From assembly GCA_038025085.1 (NCBI GenBank), contig CM076153.1, forward strand, positions 6,355,501 through 6,419,500: a stretch of 64,000 bases of DNA, read 5' to 3'. This DNA comes from Tetragonia tetragonoides (Eukaryota; Streptophyta; Magnoliopsida; Caryophyllales; Aizoaceae). Of the stretch, positions 26,001 through 36,954 are shown piece by piece. Positions within the stretch are counted from its first letter, which is position 1. Every line of letters begins with the position of its first letter. The position numbers were made by a program, and so were the translations under genes. The notes under the pieces were generated by a model that was not told the DNA's origin, searched no databases, and saw only the letters and a program-made list of their open reading frames with translations.

Positions 26001-29000
26001 ATCCCTTATCAGACTCCTGTTTGTTTGTTTACTTGGTTGGTTGTGGATTTTTGGCTTTCTTGAAAGAGGAGAAATTTTGTTTAATACACTACATTGAATG
26101 CCTTAGCAAAGACAAACAAAAGAAACTATACAAAGAAAGCGATCCGTCATTTGATACCTTTTTCCTCTGTAAGCAGTTTAAACAGAGTAATAGGTGCTGA
26201 AAGTTACAACAAAGATGCAAATTGGAAGATGGAGTTGTTCTAGTGACGTACTTAGCTGGTTACATATATTGTTTTAAGATTGTGAAAGGGAAAAATAAAA
26301 AAAAGCCAACTATTTCAACTTCAACACAACAGCACTATAAAATCTTATGTTCTAAAAATAGGTTATAAACAGCTCTATTTGGTTTGATTGTTGAGATTTT
26401 GAAGTTTGGACATAATGTAGTCTTCTTTTGCTGGTGTCTGAGGAAGATATGGTTGGTTTGCGCCCATTAGTCATTAGTATTTGCTTCTTTTATATTCTGG
26501 TACATATATTAATGTATTCACAAATCCCTTTAAGTACAACTAAAGTTGTCTTTTATAATTTTTTTGCTTCGTACTTATTTTTGGATGCTGGTCAGATCAA
26601 TTTCCATTCGAATTACCCATTTATCTGTGCCTTATGATAGAAACTTGGCATATGTGTAACATTGCATATGCTAAATATGCATTGGTACCACCTCACGTTC
26701 AGTTCTTCTCTGTAAGTTGATCCAGCTTGATCAGTTTACTAGTTTTTTCCTCACTTCATCACAAACTTGGATTTTGCTTTGGTTATGGGTTCTATGCTTG
26801 TACTTGGCCATAGACATTTCTTTTACCTTTAATGGTGAAAGTACGTGATTTCCTGCCTAAGAGTTTATCGTAGAGAGTTGACTTCAAATTACTTCTTTAG
26901 TTCTTTGGCTAAGCTTTGATTTTCTCTCACTGGAAGTATTTTAAAATATTTTATTGTAGAGATTTGATTCCAAATTACTTATTTGGCTGAGCTTTGATTT
27001 CATCTCGGTAGACAGTGCTTCTAAATCATGCCTGCTATCTCACAATTTTATTTTTAGCTCTCCCACCTTGATTCCTTAATTCAATTATTACTTATTAGTG
27101 GAGTGTAGCTTCACTCCACTAATAAGTAATAATTGAATTAATAGGAGTAATTGTTTGAATATATAATAACTAATAGGAGTAATTATTATATAGGTGTCAT
27201 AACATTTTTTAATTTAATGGAGTCAACATAGCCTGTTAATATAAAAGGAGGGAGTAATAATATCTGTTAGCAATGGAGCTGAGAGTGAGACGTGCTAAAT
27301 TTATGTAATGGAATTTTCTTATTTTTTTTGGTAATTTTTTAATGTGTGCTTGGATGTGTATGGCTAGCAGTTGTCACCACAGATTGATTTTGATTGTTTT
27401 ATGCTGATGCCGCCTACTCGTGAATTTAAAAAGAACTTATTTCCTGATGGTTTTATCTTAGGTAAGATCTTGTTTGATTTCAATCCAGGTTCGCAGCGAG
27501 AATTCTGTGTAGTTGTGGCTTAAGAAACTGAGAAGCTGCTTCTTGTCATATAGATTTTAGGTTGAATGGCATGTATTTCATCTTGTATTGAAATAGTTGA
27601 TGCATGTTCTGTATGTTATTTGTTGGCTTGATTGGAATGTTAGATTTACCTGATTATGGGGCTTTTTCTAATGAAATGCAGGTTGTTGACTGCCGAATTT
27701 GTGGTGATCCTCATTCGGTTCTTCGTTTTGCTTTTGTAGAGTTTGCTGATGACCGTAAGTTGTCGACATCAGCTCTCCTGAATGCATTTGGAACTTCATC
27801 ATCCCTCCATTTTTCTTTTCATTCTCATGTGACTTTGGTTTTTGTGTAAGCAGATGGTGCTAGAGCTGCTTTAAATCTTGGTGGGACAATGCTGGGATAC
27901 TACCCAGTTAGAGTCTTGCCTTCGAAAACTGCTATACTTCCTGTGAATCCCACATTTCTTCCCAGGGTATAGATACATGTCAACTTCAATATGCTGCAAT
28001 CGTTTTAGCCTGCTTCTGTCTCTTTAAATGGTCTGTTCTGATTTGTGATTAACAGTCTGAAGATGAGAGAGAAATGTGTGCCAGGACTGTGTACTGTACA
28101 AATATTGATAAAAAGGTTTGACCTCCTGTCCGTTAACTTTGTAATGCTAAATTGCAGGTCATGTTATTTATGCCTCGCATGTTTTTTGTGTATCTAATAA
28201 CATTGTCAAATTGATTGAACTGCTTAACGTCTTGTTCATGTGATTTATACATAAAGGATTTTTTTTTTTTGGTTACAGGTTTCTCAGGTGGATGTGAAGA
28301 ATTTCTTTGAAAGTGCTTGTGGTGAGGTGGGGACTCTGAAAAAAATCATGAGATCAGATTTACCTTTTGAAAAGTGTATATATCATGTACTTACAAAGGT
28401 GGTCTTTTATTCTATTCAGGTTTCTCGTCTGAGGCTTTTGGGGGACAATGTTCATTCAACTCGTATTGCTTTTGTTGAATTCACAATGGTGAGTATCGTG
28501 CGCTTGACTTCTTTTCATACTATGAAGTTTGTGGGTCTTTCGGAAACAGTCTCTCTACTAGGCGACTAGTTAGGGGTAAGGCTGCGTATATGTGGACCTC
28601 CCCAGACCCCGTCCTAGGCGGGATTTATACTGGGTCGTTGTTGTTGTTGTTGTTGTTGTACAATGGTGAGTATCGCTTCTTGATGATAAGAGTTTTTTTT
28701 TATAATGATCTTATATCTTATTTTGTTGATTTGTGGATGTGAATTTTACTTGTCCACTTAAGTATACTGCGCTTGACTTCTTTTCATACTATGAAGTATA
28801 AATCATTTTATGCTCTGCTAATAGCTACATACCATATATGTATATCATAGCAGTTCGCAAAATAGCTATAGCACTTATGTCATCTTATTTTGGTTTTCTG
28901 GTAAGCATTATGTCATTGGCACTTATTAGGGCTTTTCAATTCTGTCTGCTTCAGAAACGCTGGTTGAAGAATTGTACTGTATGTTAGTGAATATAGTATC

Positions 29001-29667
29001 TCTGTTATTATTTTCTTTCAAGTATTTTCTTCTGGAGCTGTTTTTGGCATGATGATGCGTGTAACGACAAAATGGGAGCTCCTTGTTGAATATTGGATGA
29101 ATATACGTGCAAGTTTGATGTATCTGCTTTTGGCTATAATGAAAGAGTGGATTCCTTTGCATATGAGTACATAATAGAGTTGGCCTTCTTGTTTGATTAA
29201 CGCAACTTTGAATTAATAAATATCGCTGTTAGGTTCACCTATTGTGTTCTTTTCCCAGTTATAGCAAACAAAGTGCTTTCATAAGAGGGGGTGGGGGGGG
29301 GGGGCTGAATTGTATATACGCAGCACTTGTGGGAATTCGAAGCAAAATAATAGCAATTTTGAAAGGAAACTGTTTATCAACAATATAGGGAACCTGTCGA
29401 ACCACAGGCTTATGAAATATCTCTAGAATGGTTCAAACCGCCAAAATAGACAATAAAGATCAATAAGACATTAACCATGTTTCATTCAAACAGCTAGCAA
29501 ATTTCTGAGAATAATGTAATACTTGCTCAGCTACCACAACTCACCGAAAAATGGGGTCACTATTTAGAAATGTAGGGGTCACTTATTATGAGCCGTGACC
29601 CTTGTTTCACTAAAAAGTGACCCTCGTATCACCAAAAGTTACGGTAAGAGCGTCTTAAACAAGTTTT

Positions 29668-29700
<33 letters not shown>

Positions 29701-31191
29701 TATATATGCAATAGCTAAGCCGAGTAGACAGTCTTAACCAATGCAGGAACAAGAAGCTAAAAGAAGAGCGCATCAAGGTTATTTTGGTTTAATCGCTTGG
29801 TCTAAGTCCACTACGGAGATTTCTCCTTGTTTATACAACCCCTATACTCTCCTTTAACCAGGTTGTAAAGATTATAGAGCTGGGATGGCTTTCATTATGG
29901 AATGCCCTCTACGTCTTAATAGCTCATACCGGCTCTCTTACCTACCCTCATTTAACTTACTAACCCAATAAAACCAGGTACAAGCCTTTTACCAACTTGC
30001 TTACAATAATGAAAGTGAATCTACTATTTCAGATCCACAAATGGACCTGTAGGAGAGGCAGACAATTTTCTCAAATGAAAGCTCACAAAGTGGGTAGCTT
30101 ACTCGAGGATAATAGGTTTTGCTCTTTAAAAACACAGCAAGTGCTATTTATAGACTGGCATGATATAGTTCTTGGAAGTGGGAGGATCCTTAGGCAACAA
30201 ACAGTAATAGGTGTTGCTGTGTCACTTGTGCACTTTTTGTCTTCTGATTTCTTCTGCTGTGATTGATCAACCTGCAGAAAGATTGTGCGCAATTTTAATA
30301 CACGCATACCCATAGATTGTCATTATCAAACATAGATGAACTTAGGATTGACCGATTGAGCAGTCCAGCAATCATTGACCTTGTTAGCATAACTGTGCTA
30401 AACCATACACGCCATACCCGCTATGTGAATGTGTATCACTCTGAATGTTTCATATAGGAGTATTTTCCAAAGAACGCTTTTGTGGAGTCTTTCCAAATTT
30501 GGTCAAATTAAGTCTGAGCATTGATAAATTTATGCACTTCATGTGTGTGGGCTGAAGTATTGGAATGTCGACATCCTTGCTGGGGAAAAAGCACAAGGTT
30601 GAGACTTGAGGGTAACACGTCTTATCTTCACCCCCACCCCTCCGCTCTGGGCCACACACGGTTTGGGCAAATTGGGTGAGGGTGGAAGGGTCTGTGGAAT
30701 GGTCAAGGGAAGGTCATTCCTTTTGGGTCTGCATTAATAACAAGTTACTTTTCAAGTCCTATAGAAAATTTTACTTTATACATGTGTATAAAGAGAATTG
30801 CTAGTAACCCCGTCTAGTTTGATTTGATAGAGAAATTTGTGTAATTTCCAGACCTCTTTGGATTGCAGTGGGTTGGTAGAGGGTTTTTCATCTTTTGTTT
30901 TTTTTCTTCTTTTTCCTTCCCCCCTATATAGTTTACAGTTTTACTAATTTAATAGCCTGTTTTGTTAATTATGAGCAGGCTGAAAGTGCTATTATGGCTC
31001 TGAACTGCAGTGGAATGATTTTGGGAACCCAGCCCATAAGGTATTTTCCTGTGCCTGGAAATAATCATTACGTACGCTGGACTTTGGTTTGACATTCCCT
31101 ATTAACTGTGTTTAAATCTTGTAAACTTTACAGGGTGAGTCCTTCGAAGACGCCAGTGAGGCCGCGACTCCCTCGCCCAGCATCAAATTGA
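23030..31191 (+). CDS. CID8-13-type RNA-binding protein (PAM2 motif plus two RRMs)
   Basis: Ten exons: 23030-23317, 24439-24549, 24644-24688, 27682-27754, 27854-27966, 28056-28115, 28279-28326, 28420-28488, 30979-31040 and 31134-31191, 308 residues. All borders are GT-AG and frame is kept throughout. Residues about 55-70 contain a PAM2 motif (SKLNPWAKEFIPSAYR), which in this family binds the MLLE domain of poly(A)-binding protein. A basic stretch (RRNSFNQGRKRVNGRSFR) precedes RRM1, which includes RTVYVSDIDQHVTEERLAAL and FAFVEF. RRM2 includes RTVYCTNIDKKVSQVDVKNF and RIAFVEF. The C-terminus RVSPSKTPVRPRLPR is characteristic of Arabidopsis CID8-13. The likely role is cytoplasmic control of mRNA stability or translation. 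The long introns 3 (2993 bp) and 8 (2490 bp) hold repeats and insertions. Which CID paralogue this is cannot be told. Confidence 0.9.
25070..25262. mobile_element. Possible foldback element in CID intron 3
   Basis: The left arm GAAGAGGGAGAGGAGGGAGA is imperfectly complementary to a right arm of pyrimidines, CCCATCTCTCTCCTCCCCCT. Between them lies the palindrome AGTGTAATATATTACACT. No target duplication was identified. A MITE is plausible but not proven. Confidence 0.4.
25448..25803. repeat. Three tandem copies of a ~120-bp unit in CID intron 3
   Basis: CTTAACAGA starts units at 25448, 25561 and 25686. Each is followed by GATTAATGAAA, a diverged middle, AAAACCTT.ATT.C.TTAGACTA and GCTTAT.TGGA.TT.GAA. 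The units differ by substitutions and small indels, so the duplication is not very recent. Confidence 0.8.
26870..27010. repeat. Two-copy ~85-bp tandem repeat in CID intron 3
   Basis: GTAGAGAGTTGACTTCAAAT near 26871 and GTAGAGATTTGATTCCAAAT near 26956 are each followed by TACTT.TTT and GGCT.AGCTTTGATTT. The copies are diverged. Confidence 0.65.
27076..27141. repeat. Perfect 30-bp inverted repeat with 6-base loop in CID intron 3
   Basis: The arm 27076-27105 (ends TTAGTGGAGTG) and the arm 27112-27141 (starts CACTCCACTAA) are exact reverse complements over 30 bases. The loop is TAGCTT. In the pre-mRNA this would form an uninterrupted hairpin. It may be a foldback transposon remnant or a hairpin small-RNA source. 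No target duplication was found. Confidence 0.9.
28483..28675 (+). mobile_element. Au-like SINE inserted at the exon 8 splice donor of the CID gene
   Basis: ACAATGGTGAGTATCG occurs at 28483-28498 and 28660-28675 as a perfect 16-bp target duplication. The insert at 28499-28659 contains GGGTCTTTCGGAAACAGTCT, CTAGTTAGGGGTAAGGCTGC and GTGGACCTCCCCAGACCCC, and ends in a (GTT)n tail, typical of plant Au-type SINE 3' halves. The duplicated target includes the last codon of exon 8 and its GTGAGT donor, so two identical donors exist. The first 30 bases of the insert match sequence at 28768-28797 downstream. Confidence 0.85.
28768..28797. repeat. 30-bp sequence shared with the 5' end of the SINE insert
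   Basis: TGCGCTTGACTTCTTTTCAT followed by ACTATGAAGT occurs here and at 28499-28528, directly after the first target duplication. It may be filler DNA copied from the target region during insertion. Confidence 0.8.
29535..29668 (+). repeat. Dispersed 'GTCACTATTT' family, copy 3, in CID intron 8
   Basis: It contains AAAAATGGGGTCACTATTTA, GTAGGGGTCACTTATTATGA, GTTTCACTAAAAAGTGACCC, CACCAAAAGTTACGGTAAGA and CGTCTTAAACAAGTTTTCAT. This is the best-preserved of the four copies. It is followed directly by a (GT)14 run at 29671-29698. Confidence 0.7.
29671..29698. repeat. (GT)14 microsatellite
   Basis: Perfect GT run of 28 bases immediately after the dispersed repeat copy. Confidence 0.9.
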
Positions 31192-33340
31192 GTTATATCT
31201 AGTCGTAAAGTCCATGTTTCGTGGATGGAGCCCAAATTGTAGTTAATGCAATCGAGAAAAGACCTCTGCTGTTATTGAAGGGATGGTGAAAACTTTGTAT
31301 TCCCTTTGATGTCTTTCATTTCCTTTTTCACAGTAGTTATCCCGCCATGCGGTTGAACATTTCGGATCCTTCTTTGCTTCGATTGAAGTTTTTACAGGAC
31401 CGTCTTGACCTTCATGCTTTATGGCTTAACCCATCTATAGTAATGGTTCTTTATGATTTCTCGTCTCTGAAAGGTACTATGTGTGTTATCATTTACTCGT
31501 CGGAAAGCTCTCCAGGTGGGCGGAATCTCAGGGAAAGAAGGATTTCAATAGCAGTTGCCTGCTTTGAACCAAACGGGTGACATGTTTGTTCCTTTTGGCA
31601 GAGGTGGGTTGCTCCTTGTTTTCTTGCTTGCTCAGAGGAAAACATAGTGACTAAATGTTAAGGAGAGCATGAGTTTTTTGGGCTCGGGAGTTGGTGGTGC
31701 GACAAACGTTAAAGATCACCCTGTTTCTTGTTCACAATGATTGTGCTTTCTACATATACTGATATATGTTGCCTTTTTTGTTTTCGATAATTAAGTTCCA
31801 ATCTGATAATCAACTTCTACCACAACTGCCACTGGCAGTAAAGCTCGATGCACACTGCAATTGTATGTTGGGTTTACCTTGAGTGTTTGATTAGTTGCCT
31901 TCATTTAGTTCGAGGGAAAGTAGAGTGACTATAAGTTGGAAAGTTGTTATTTTGTTGGGTTTGAGCTTCTTTTTGTGTGTTAAAATAGTGGACTTGATTG
32001 ATCTTGTAGGGTTCGTGACACTAAAAATAACGGATTTCATTGCACATTTTTATTTTCAGTAATTAGTCATGAAAATTACTGAAAATAACGAATATTTGAA
32101 CTTTTATGCAATATGTAGGAATCTCGAGACCACCATAGAAAACAGAAAAAAGTAGTGCGAACCTCTCCACTTGTTCATAAGGGTAAGAATAAGCACTCAG
32201 CCAATCTTTGAGGAATAACGATATTCCACCTTTCCCTTTTCTTCTAGCAGTAAAGACATGTACGCTGTGGAAAAATATCGGAGAGCTTATAGTCCTATCA
32301 CAAAGACTTATGTTGAGGCAGTCTTATAAGAGACTTTTTATAACCCTGTTACACTACTCTCTTCATCCAAAATTAGTTATTACATTTTTTAATATAGTGA
32401 AAAATTGTTCTTGTATATTTAATTATTTATATGGGAGGAGTATCATACTAAATCTTCAATTTGAGGACAGTGAATTATTTATTTAGATGGAGAGAGTACA
32501 TTTTTGCATGTATCCATTGTTGTATACGAAAGTCGAAAAAGTCTTATGTGCATCGGACTCACCCCTTTTCTATTTATGTGCTAGTTTACGCCTTCGATCG
32601 ACATTTGCGTCTTTGTTTAAATACTATACAGTATACACCAAATTGATAATTTTCGATTAACTATATTTTTAAAATAGATAAATTATAACGAAAGGGCGAA
32701 AACAATTTAAAGAACAAAATAAAAAATGAGAATTCTCAATGAAAGATAACGAGTCAATTCTTTTTTTTTGTATGTGTTGAGTGAGGGCCAAAAAGATTTA
32801 AAAGTCTAATAAATAAATTTAATCGAATTTGTATTTTTGACGTCATTTCATGAAATATTCAGTAAAATTTAGTTCTCTAAAAAGGATTTCAATTCACTAA
32901 AAAAAACAAGAAATCTTAATGGAGATTGTTTAAAATAAATTACAAAACGCAAATCTTTTTAACCATTATACCCTTAACAATTTTCTCATAGCCTTTTCAC
33001 TCCCTATTTCGCTCTCCAATTCCCTCAACGGCTCAACCTCTATCTTCAAAACAAATTAACAAAATTGAAACAGTAAAAAGCAAAAAGTCAGGAAAGAGAA
33101 CAACCCAAACCCAAACCCAAACCCCAGCCCCTAACCCCGTCAACCGCCAACCGCCACCCTCAGCCCGGCCCCAGTCCGACAACCCCCCACCGCCGCAAGC
33201 CCCACCCCCCTCCGGCAGCCCCCGTCAGCCGCCCACCCTCAGCCGCAAGCGTTTTATATATCTTTTCAAGGAAAAAGGAGAAAGCAGAGGGGGGTTTGCA
33301 ACTAAAAAGGTATGTTCGGAAGTATTGTGATAAAAAGATT
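31192..33340. other. Intergenic between CID and YRDC genes
   Basis: The first few hundred bases are the 3' untranslated part and downstream region of the CID gene. The rest is AT-rich without a recognisable gene. A C-rich tract at about 33104-33245 contains ACCCAAACCCAAACCCAAAC, close to plant telo-box words, and many CCGCCA/CCCC words. Confidence 0.5.
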
Positions 33341-33589
33341 TGCGTTAAGTAATTTGCGATTTACGTTATTACTCCATACTTTATTCAGCTGTGCGTTTTG
33401 ATGTTTACAGTGAGAACTCCTAAACGCCGCGTTTCGCGATCCTCTCTCAAAGAGTGAAGATTTTGGTGTCCTGTTTTATTCTCACGAATTGCGCCGTTCT
33501 TGTTCCCGCCGTGCTGCACCACCTCTCACACACTCTCTCTCTCACACACACCGTGAGAAGTCTGAGAACCTTCACTAACACCAAACAAG

Positions 33590-33939
33590 GTATGTTTTTA
33601 GTCGAATTTAATCAGAAGCTTTGATTAATTTGTTGAACAAAATTTGTAAATTTTCTTCATCTTTGAAACATTTGCATATTGTAGCTCCGTTTTGACTACT
33701 AATTATTCTTCTTCAATTTGGAACCTTGTCATGGTTGTCTACCCCATTTCTCTCACAATTGATTTCTCTCTCCAACATCTTCATATTTCCTTCTGCCTGG
33801 GGTTTATGTGCACAGCAACAAGATATTTTTATTCATTGGAGGGTTTATGTGGTGTTTTTAATTTTTTTTTTGGGGGTTGGGGAATTAAGGGTTTTTGCTG
33901 CAGATTCTAAATTCAAAAGGTTGGAACTTTCTTTTTCAG
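33590..33939 (+). other. Probable 5'-UTR intron of the YRDC gene
   Basis: A donor CAAACAAG|GTATGTTT at 33590 and an acceptor TTTTTCAG|GG ending at 33939 bracket 350 T-rich bases upstream of the first ATG at 34017. The leader upstream holds CT-rich sequence (about 33520-33550). Inferred from splice consensus alone. Confidence 0.55.
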
Positions 33940-34016
33940 GGTAGAAAAGAAAACCCCAAAAAATTAGTCATACTTTGAGCAGTCAGTTGTTTCAAGCAAT
34001 CGGAATAAGGCAGAGT

Positions 34017-36238
34017 ATGAACCTTTCAACAAAGTTCATTGAAAGATTGCCCTTTCTCCAAGTTGTTTGCAATCCTCTGGTCTCTTTTGGAGGTGGGCAT
34101 CAATGTTTTCTGTTGTAAGTTCTATTTTTTAATTTTTTTTTTCTCACTTTTGGTCTCAGAATGTAGAATATAGCTGATTTTGAATCAATTTTCTTGGTTT
34201 CAAGGATTGCCCGGATTGCAAGCTGTGCATTTAAAGCAGCAGCATAGAACTTTTGGTGGGGTTTGTGCGAAAATGGCTTCGAGTTTGGAAAATGGTGATG
34301 GTATTTTGAGGAATGGGACAAGAGTTGTTCTTCCTGCAAGTGAAGAGTTTGCTAATGAAGCAATTCAATCACTGAAATCTGGGAAAGTCATTGCCGTGCC
34401 TACAGATACTTTATATGGATTTGCCTGTGATGCTTGGTGAGCTCTTAAACCTCTCTACTGCAATTTTTTAGTAGTGCTTTTAATTTGTCTCTTTCCTTAT
34501 GATGCAACCTATAAAGCAGTCCATGATTTCTTCATCTTTGTTTTGTCTCATGTCCATATATCTGGAAATTGTGTGCTGGTTGAGTAAAGCTATATGAGCA
34601 ATTGCAATTTTGGCTTCCTTGATGTGTTTCTGCTGAGATATAATATATTATGAGGATGTTTGGGGCTGGTCATAGGCGTTGGATTATTGTGTGTAGTGTT
34701 TCTGAGCAAATGATTGTGAAAACTGGTGGTGGAAGAAAGCGAGCCATGTCTTTCATTGGCGCCTTGGTTGTAACTCCTAAATATGGATTGAATGATGGAC
34801 TAGGGGCTCCTGAGTCTTGATATTGGGACTTATGACTGTAGCTTACTACATTAGAGAGATTGGTTAAGACTTAAGGGGGTTTTGCATTATATTTTTTTTC
34901 CGGATAGGATCCTGTTGATTTGGACATACATATGGTAAAGTTGAATGGTAAATGTTGGTTACAGTTTCAAATACATAGTTTTGCCAGTTATTATATGTTT
35001 AGATATTTTGATGTAATATGTAACAAGCTCTCTATGAGACTCTGTTCTCATAGGGGTAAGGTTGCGTACAACCTACCCCCCATTACCCTACCTAGGCGGG
35101 AGCCTCTTTGAAGGCACTGGGGTAATGTTAATGATGTAAGATGTAAGACTCCAAACCAAAGTTCACTCTTTGGCTTTTCTCCGGTCAGCTATTCTCATTA
35201 AATAAATGCAGTAGTGAGATAGATTTGCTATACATTTTTGAATTTTTAAGTTGCTAGTTTGTGTCCATCTTTATTTGTTCTTAAGATCGTCTTTCCTGAT
35301 GCTGTTTTATTGTTTTGTTTTGTTTTGTTTTGTTAATGCAGCTCTAGAGAGGCCGTTAACAGGATTTATGAGATAAAGGGGAGCAAACATACAAGTCCTT
35401 TGGCAATTTGTGTGGGGGATGTGTCAGACATAAAACGCTTTGCAGTTACTGATCATTTACCCGAAGCATTGCTTGATGCTCTCCTTCCTGGTCCCGTGAC
35501 TGTAGTGTTAAGACGAGGTTTAGTACTTCTCTCACCGATTCTTTGTAACTAAAATGTCAAAAACATGAAAGTTGGAATGTCTATCCCCTTGAGTATATAA
35601 ATAGTTCAGTATCAATAAAGTGGAAGATAATTCAATTACTAATATGTAGAGGCATTTGGTCTAAGAATAACATGCTACCTTACTTATTTTCAGGAGAGTC
35701 GAGTATTCTTGAGAAGTCCCTGAATCCTGGATTGGATAGTATTGGTGTTCGTGTTCCTGATAGTGACTTTATAAGGATAATTTCTCGGGGTTCTGGAAGT
35801 GCTTTGGCTCTTACTAGTGCAAACTTGAGTCGGCAGCCTAGCAGTGTCTGCATTAAAGATTTTGAGAATTTGTGGGAACATTGTGAATATGTGTTTGATG
35901 GTGGTCTGCTTCCCATGGGTCGTGCAGGATCTACAATTGTGGACTTAACATCTCCTGGGAAATACAAGATACTCAGACCTGGCAGGTAAGAAGTCAGATT
36001 TGGTGAAATCATTCATTTACAGAATTCCATCGACATTTATGATTTGGACCATTTGGTTTGAGCAAATCTGAATACGGAGTGCTAATTCTTCCATGTTTTT
36101 TTTTCTTTGAACCACCCCCTAACAATGATAAATAATGTTAACTTGAAAATGATGTTTGTGGATGTGTGCAGTGCAAGAGAAGAAACTACCGCAATCCTGG
36201 AGAAGCATTTTCTCCAAGAAGAGGGGACTGGCAGCTGA
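34017..36238 (+). CDS. YRDC/Sua5-type threonylcarbamoyl-AMP synthase
   Basis: Five exons: 34017-34092, 34205-34436, 35342-35517, 35694-35985 and 36172-36238, 280 residues. All joins are GT-AG and in frame. The core fold is visible: GKVIAVPTDTLYGFACDACS, then REAVNRIYEIKGSKHTSPLA, LLPGPVTVVLRRG, SIGVRVPD, ALALTSANLS and GSTIVDLTSPGKYKILRPG. These match the YrdC domain, which binds an RNA-like ligand. The enzyme makes threonylcarbamoyl-AMP from threonine, bicarbonate and ATP for the t6A37 modification of ANN-decoding tRNAs. The first 48 residues precede an in-frame Met at 34273. They are basic and Ser/Leu-rich with few acidic residues, as in an organellar targeting peptide, so dual start use is possible. 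It ends about 0.7 kb from the convergent P450 copy A. Confidence 0.9.
35010..35146 (+). mobile_element. Au-like SINE fragment in YRDC intron 2
   Basis: AGGGGTAAGGTTGCGTACAA, CCCTACCTAGGCGGGAGCCT and GGCACTGGGGTAATG match the 3' body of plant Au-type SINEs. GATGTAATATGTAA (35010-35023) and GATGTAAGATGTAA (35133-35146) form an imperfect 14-bp target duplication. The element is 5'-truncated and lies in the intron between exons 2 and 3. Confidence 0.7.
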
Positions 36239-36954
36239 TGTTGGTTTAGCTAACTAGACAGATTTCTAATTATCAGGAACTTCCACGACAATTCATCGAG
36301 CTCATGAAAGAGAAGTTGGCTAATGCCTTGCATATGCTCCGACTTATCTCTAAGATTTGGAGGATCCCAATCTTTCAAATTTGTATCCTTCAAACTTTTG
36401 TAATTTGCGGTGGTTTTAGTTCTTGACTGGTATTTAACTGAGTCAGAGTAGGTCACTCTGTTTATTACTTGTAACCTCATTGTACACAACTGAATTTCCC
36501 CTTACAGATCATGAATAACAAACCTTCCTGTATGATCCACTTAGCAACAATTTTATTGAGAATCACGAGCAGACATCAGTAGAATATCATTTCATGAACT
36601 TGGTATGATATCAGGGTCGGCATATGTATGAATACTCACAATATGCATTCGTCAGAACGATAAAGATCATGATCTGCTAAACCTCTCTGAATTGAACTTG
36701 TTGGCTGTTTGAAATGTACTGTAATACTATTAGAGCATTAAGGATCATGTCCAATTTCACTTGGGTCTGTCACACGAAACTGTTCTCTGCGCCAGAATGT
36801 GACCTGGTTTGACTTCTTACAATTACAGCAATAACTTGCAATTGTATCAACTTATCAATCCATTTGTTTTTCATTTCATGTTTATATGACAGGATGAATG
36901 CATTTACCTGACCATTATATTTTTTGCAAGAAAACAACTAAAAGCAAAAAGTTA

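Noticed and set aside
33104..33140. Interstitial telomere repeat
   Set aside because: The words are AAACCC without the full CCCTAAA unit in tandem.
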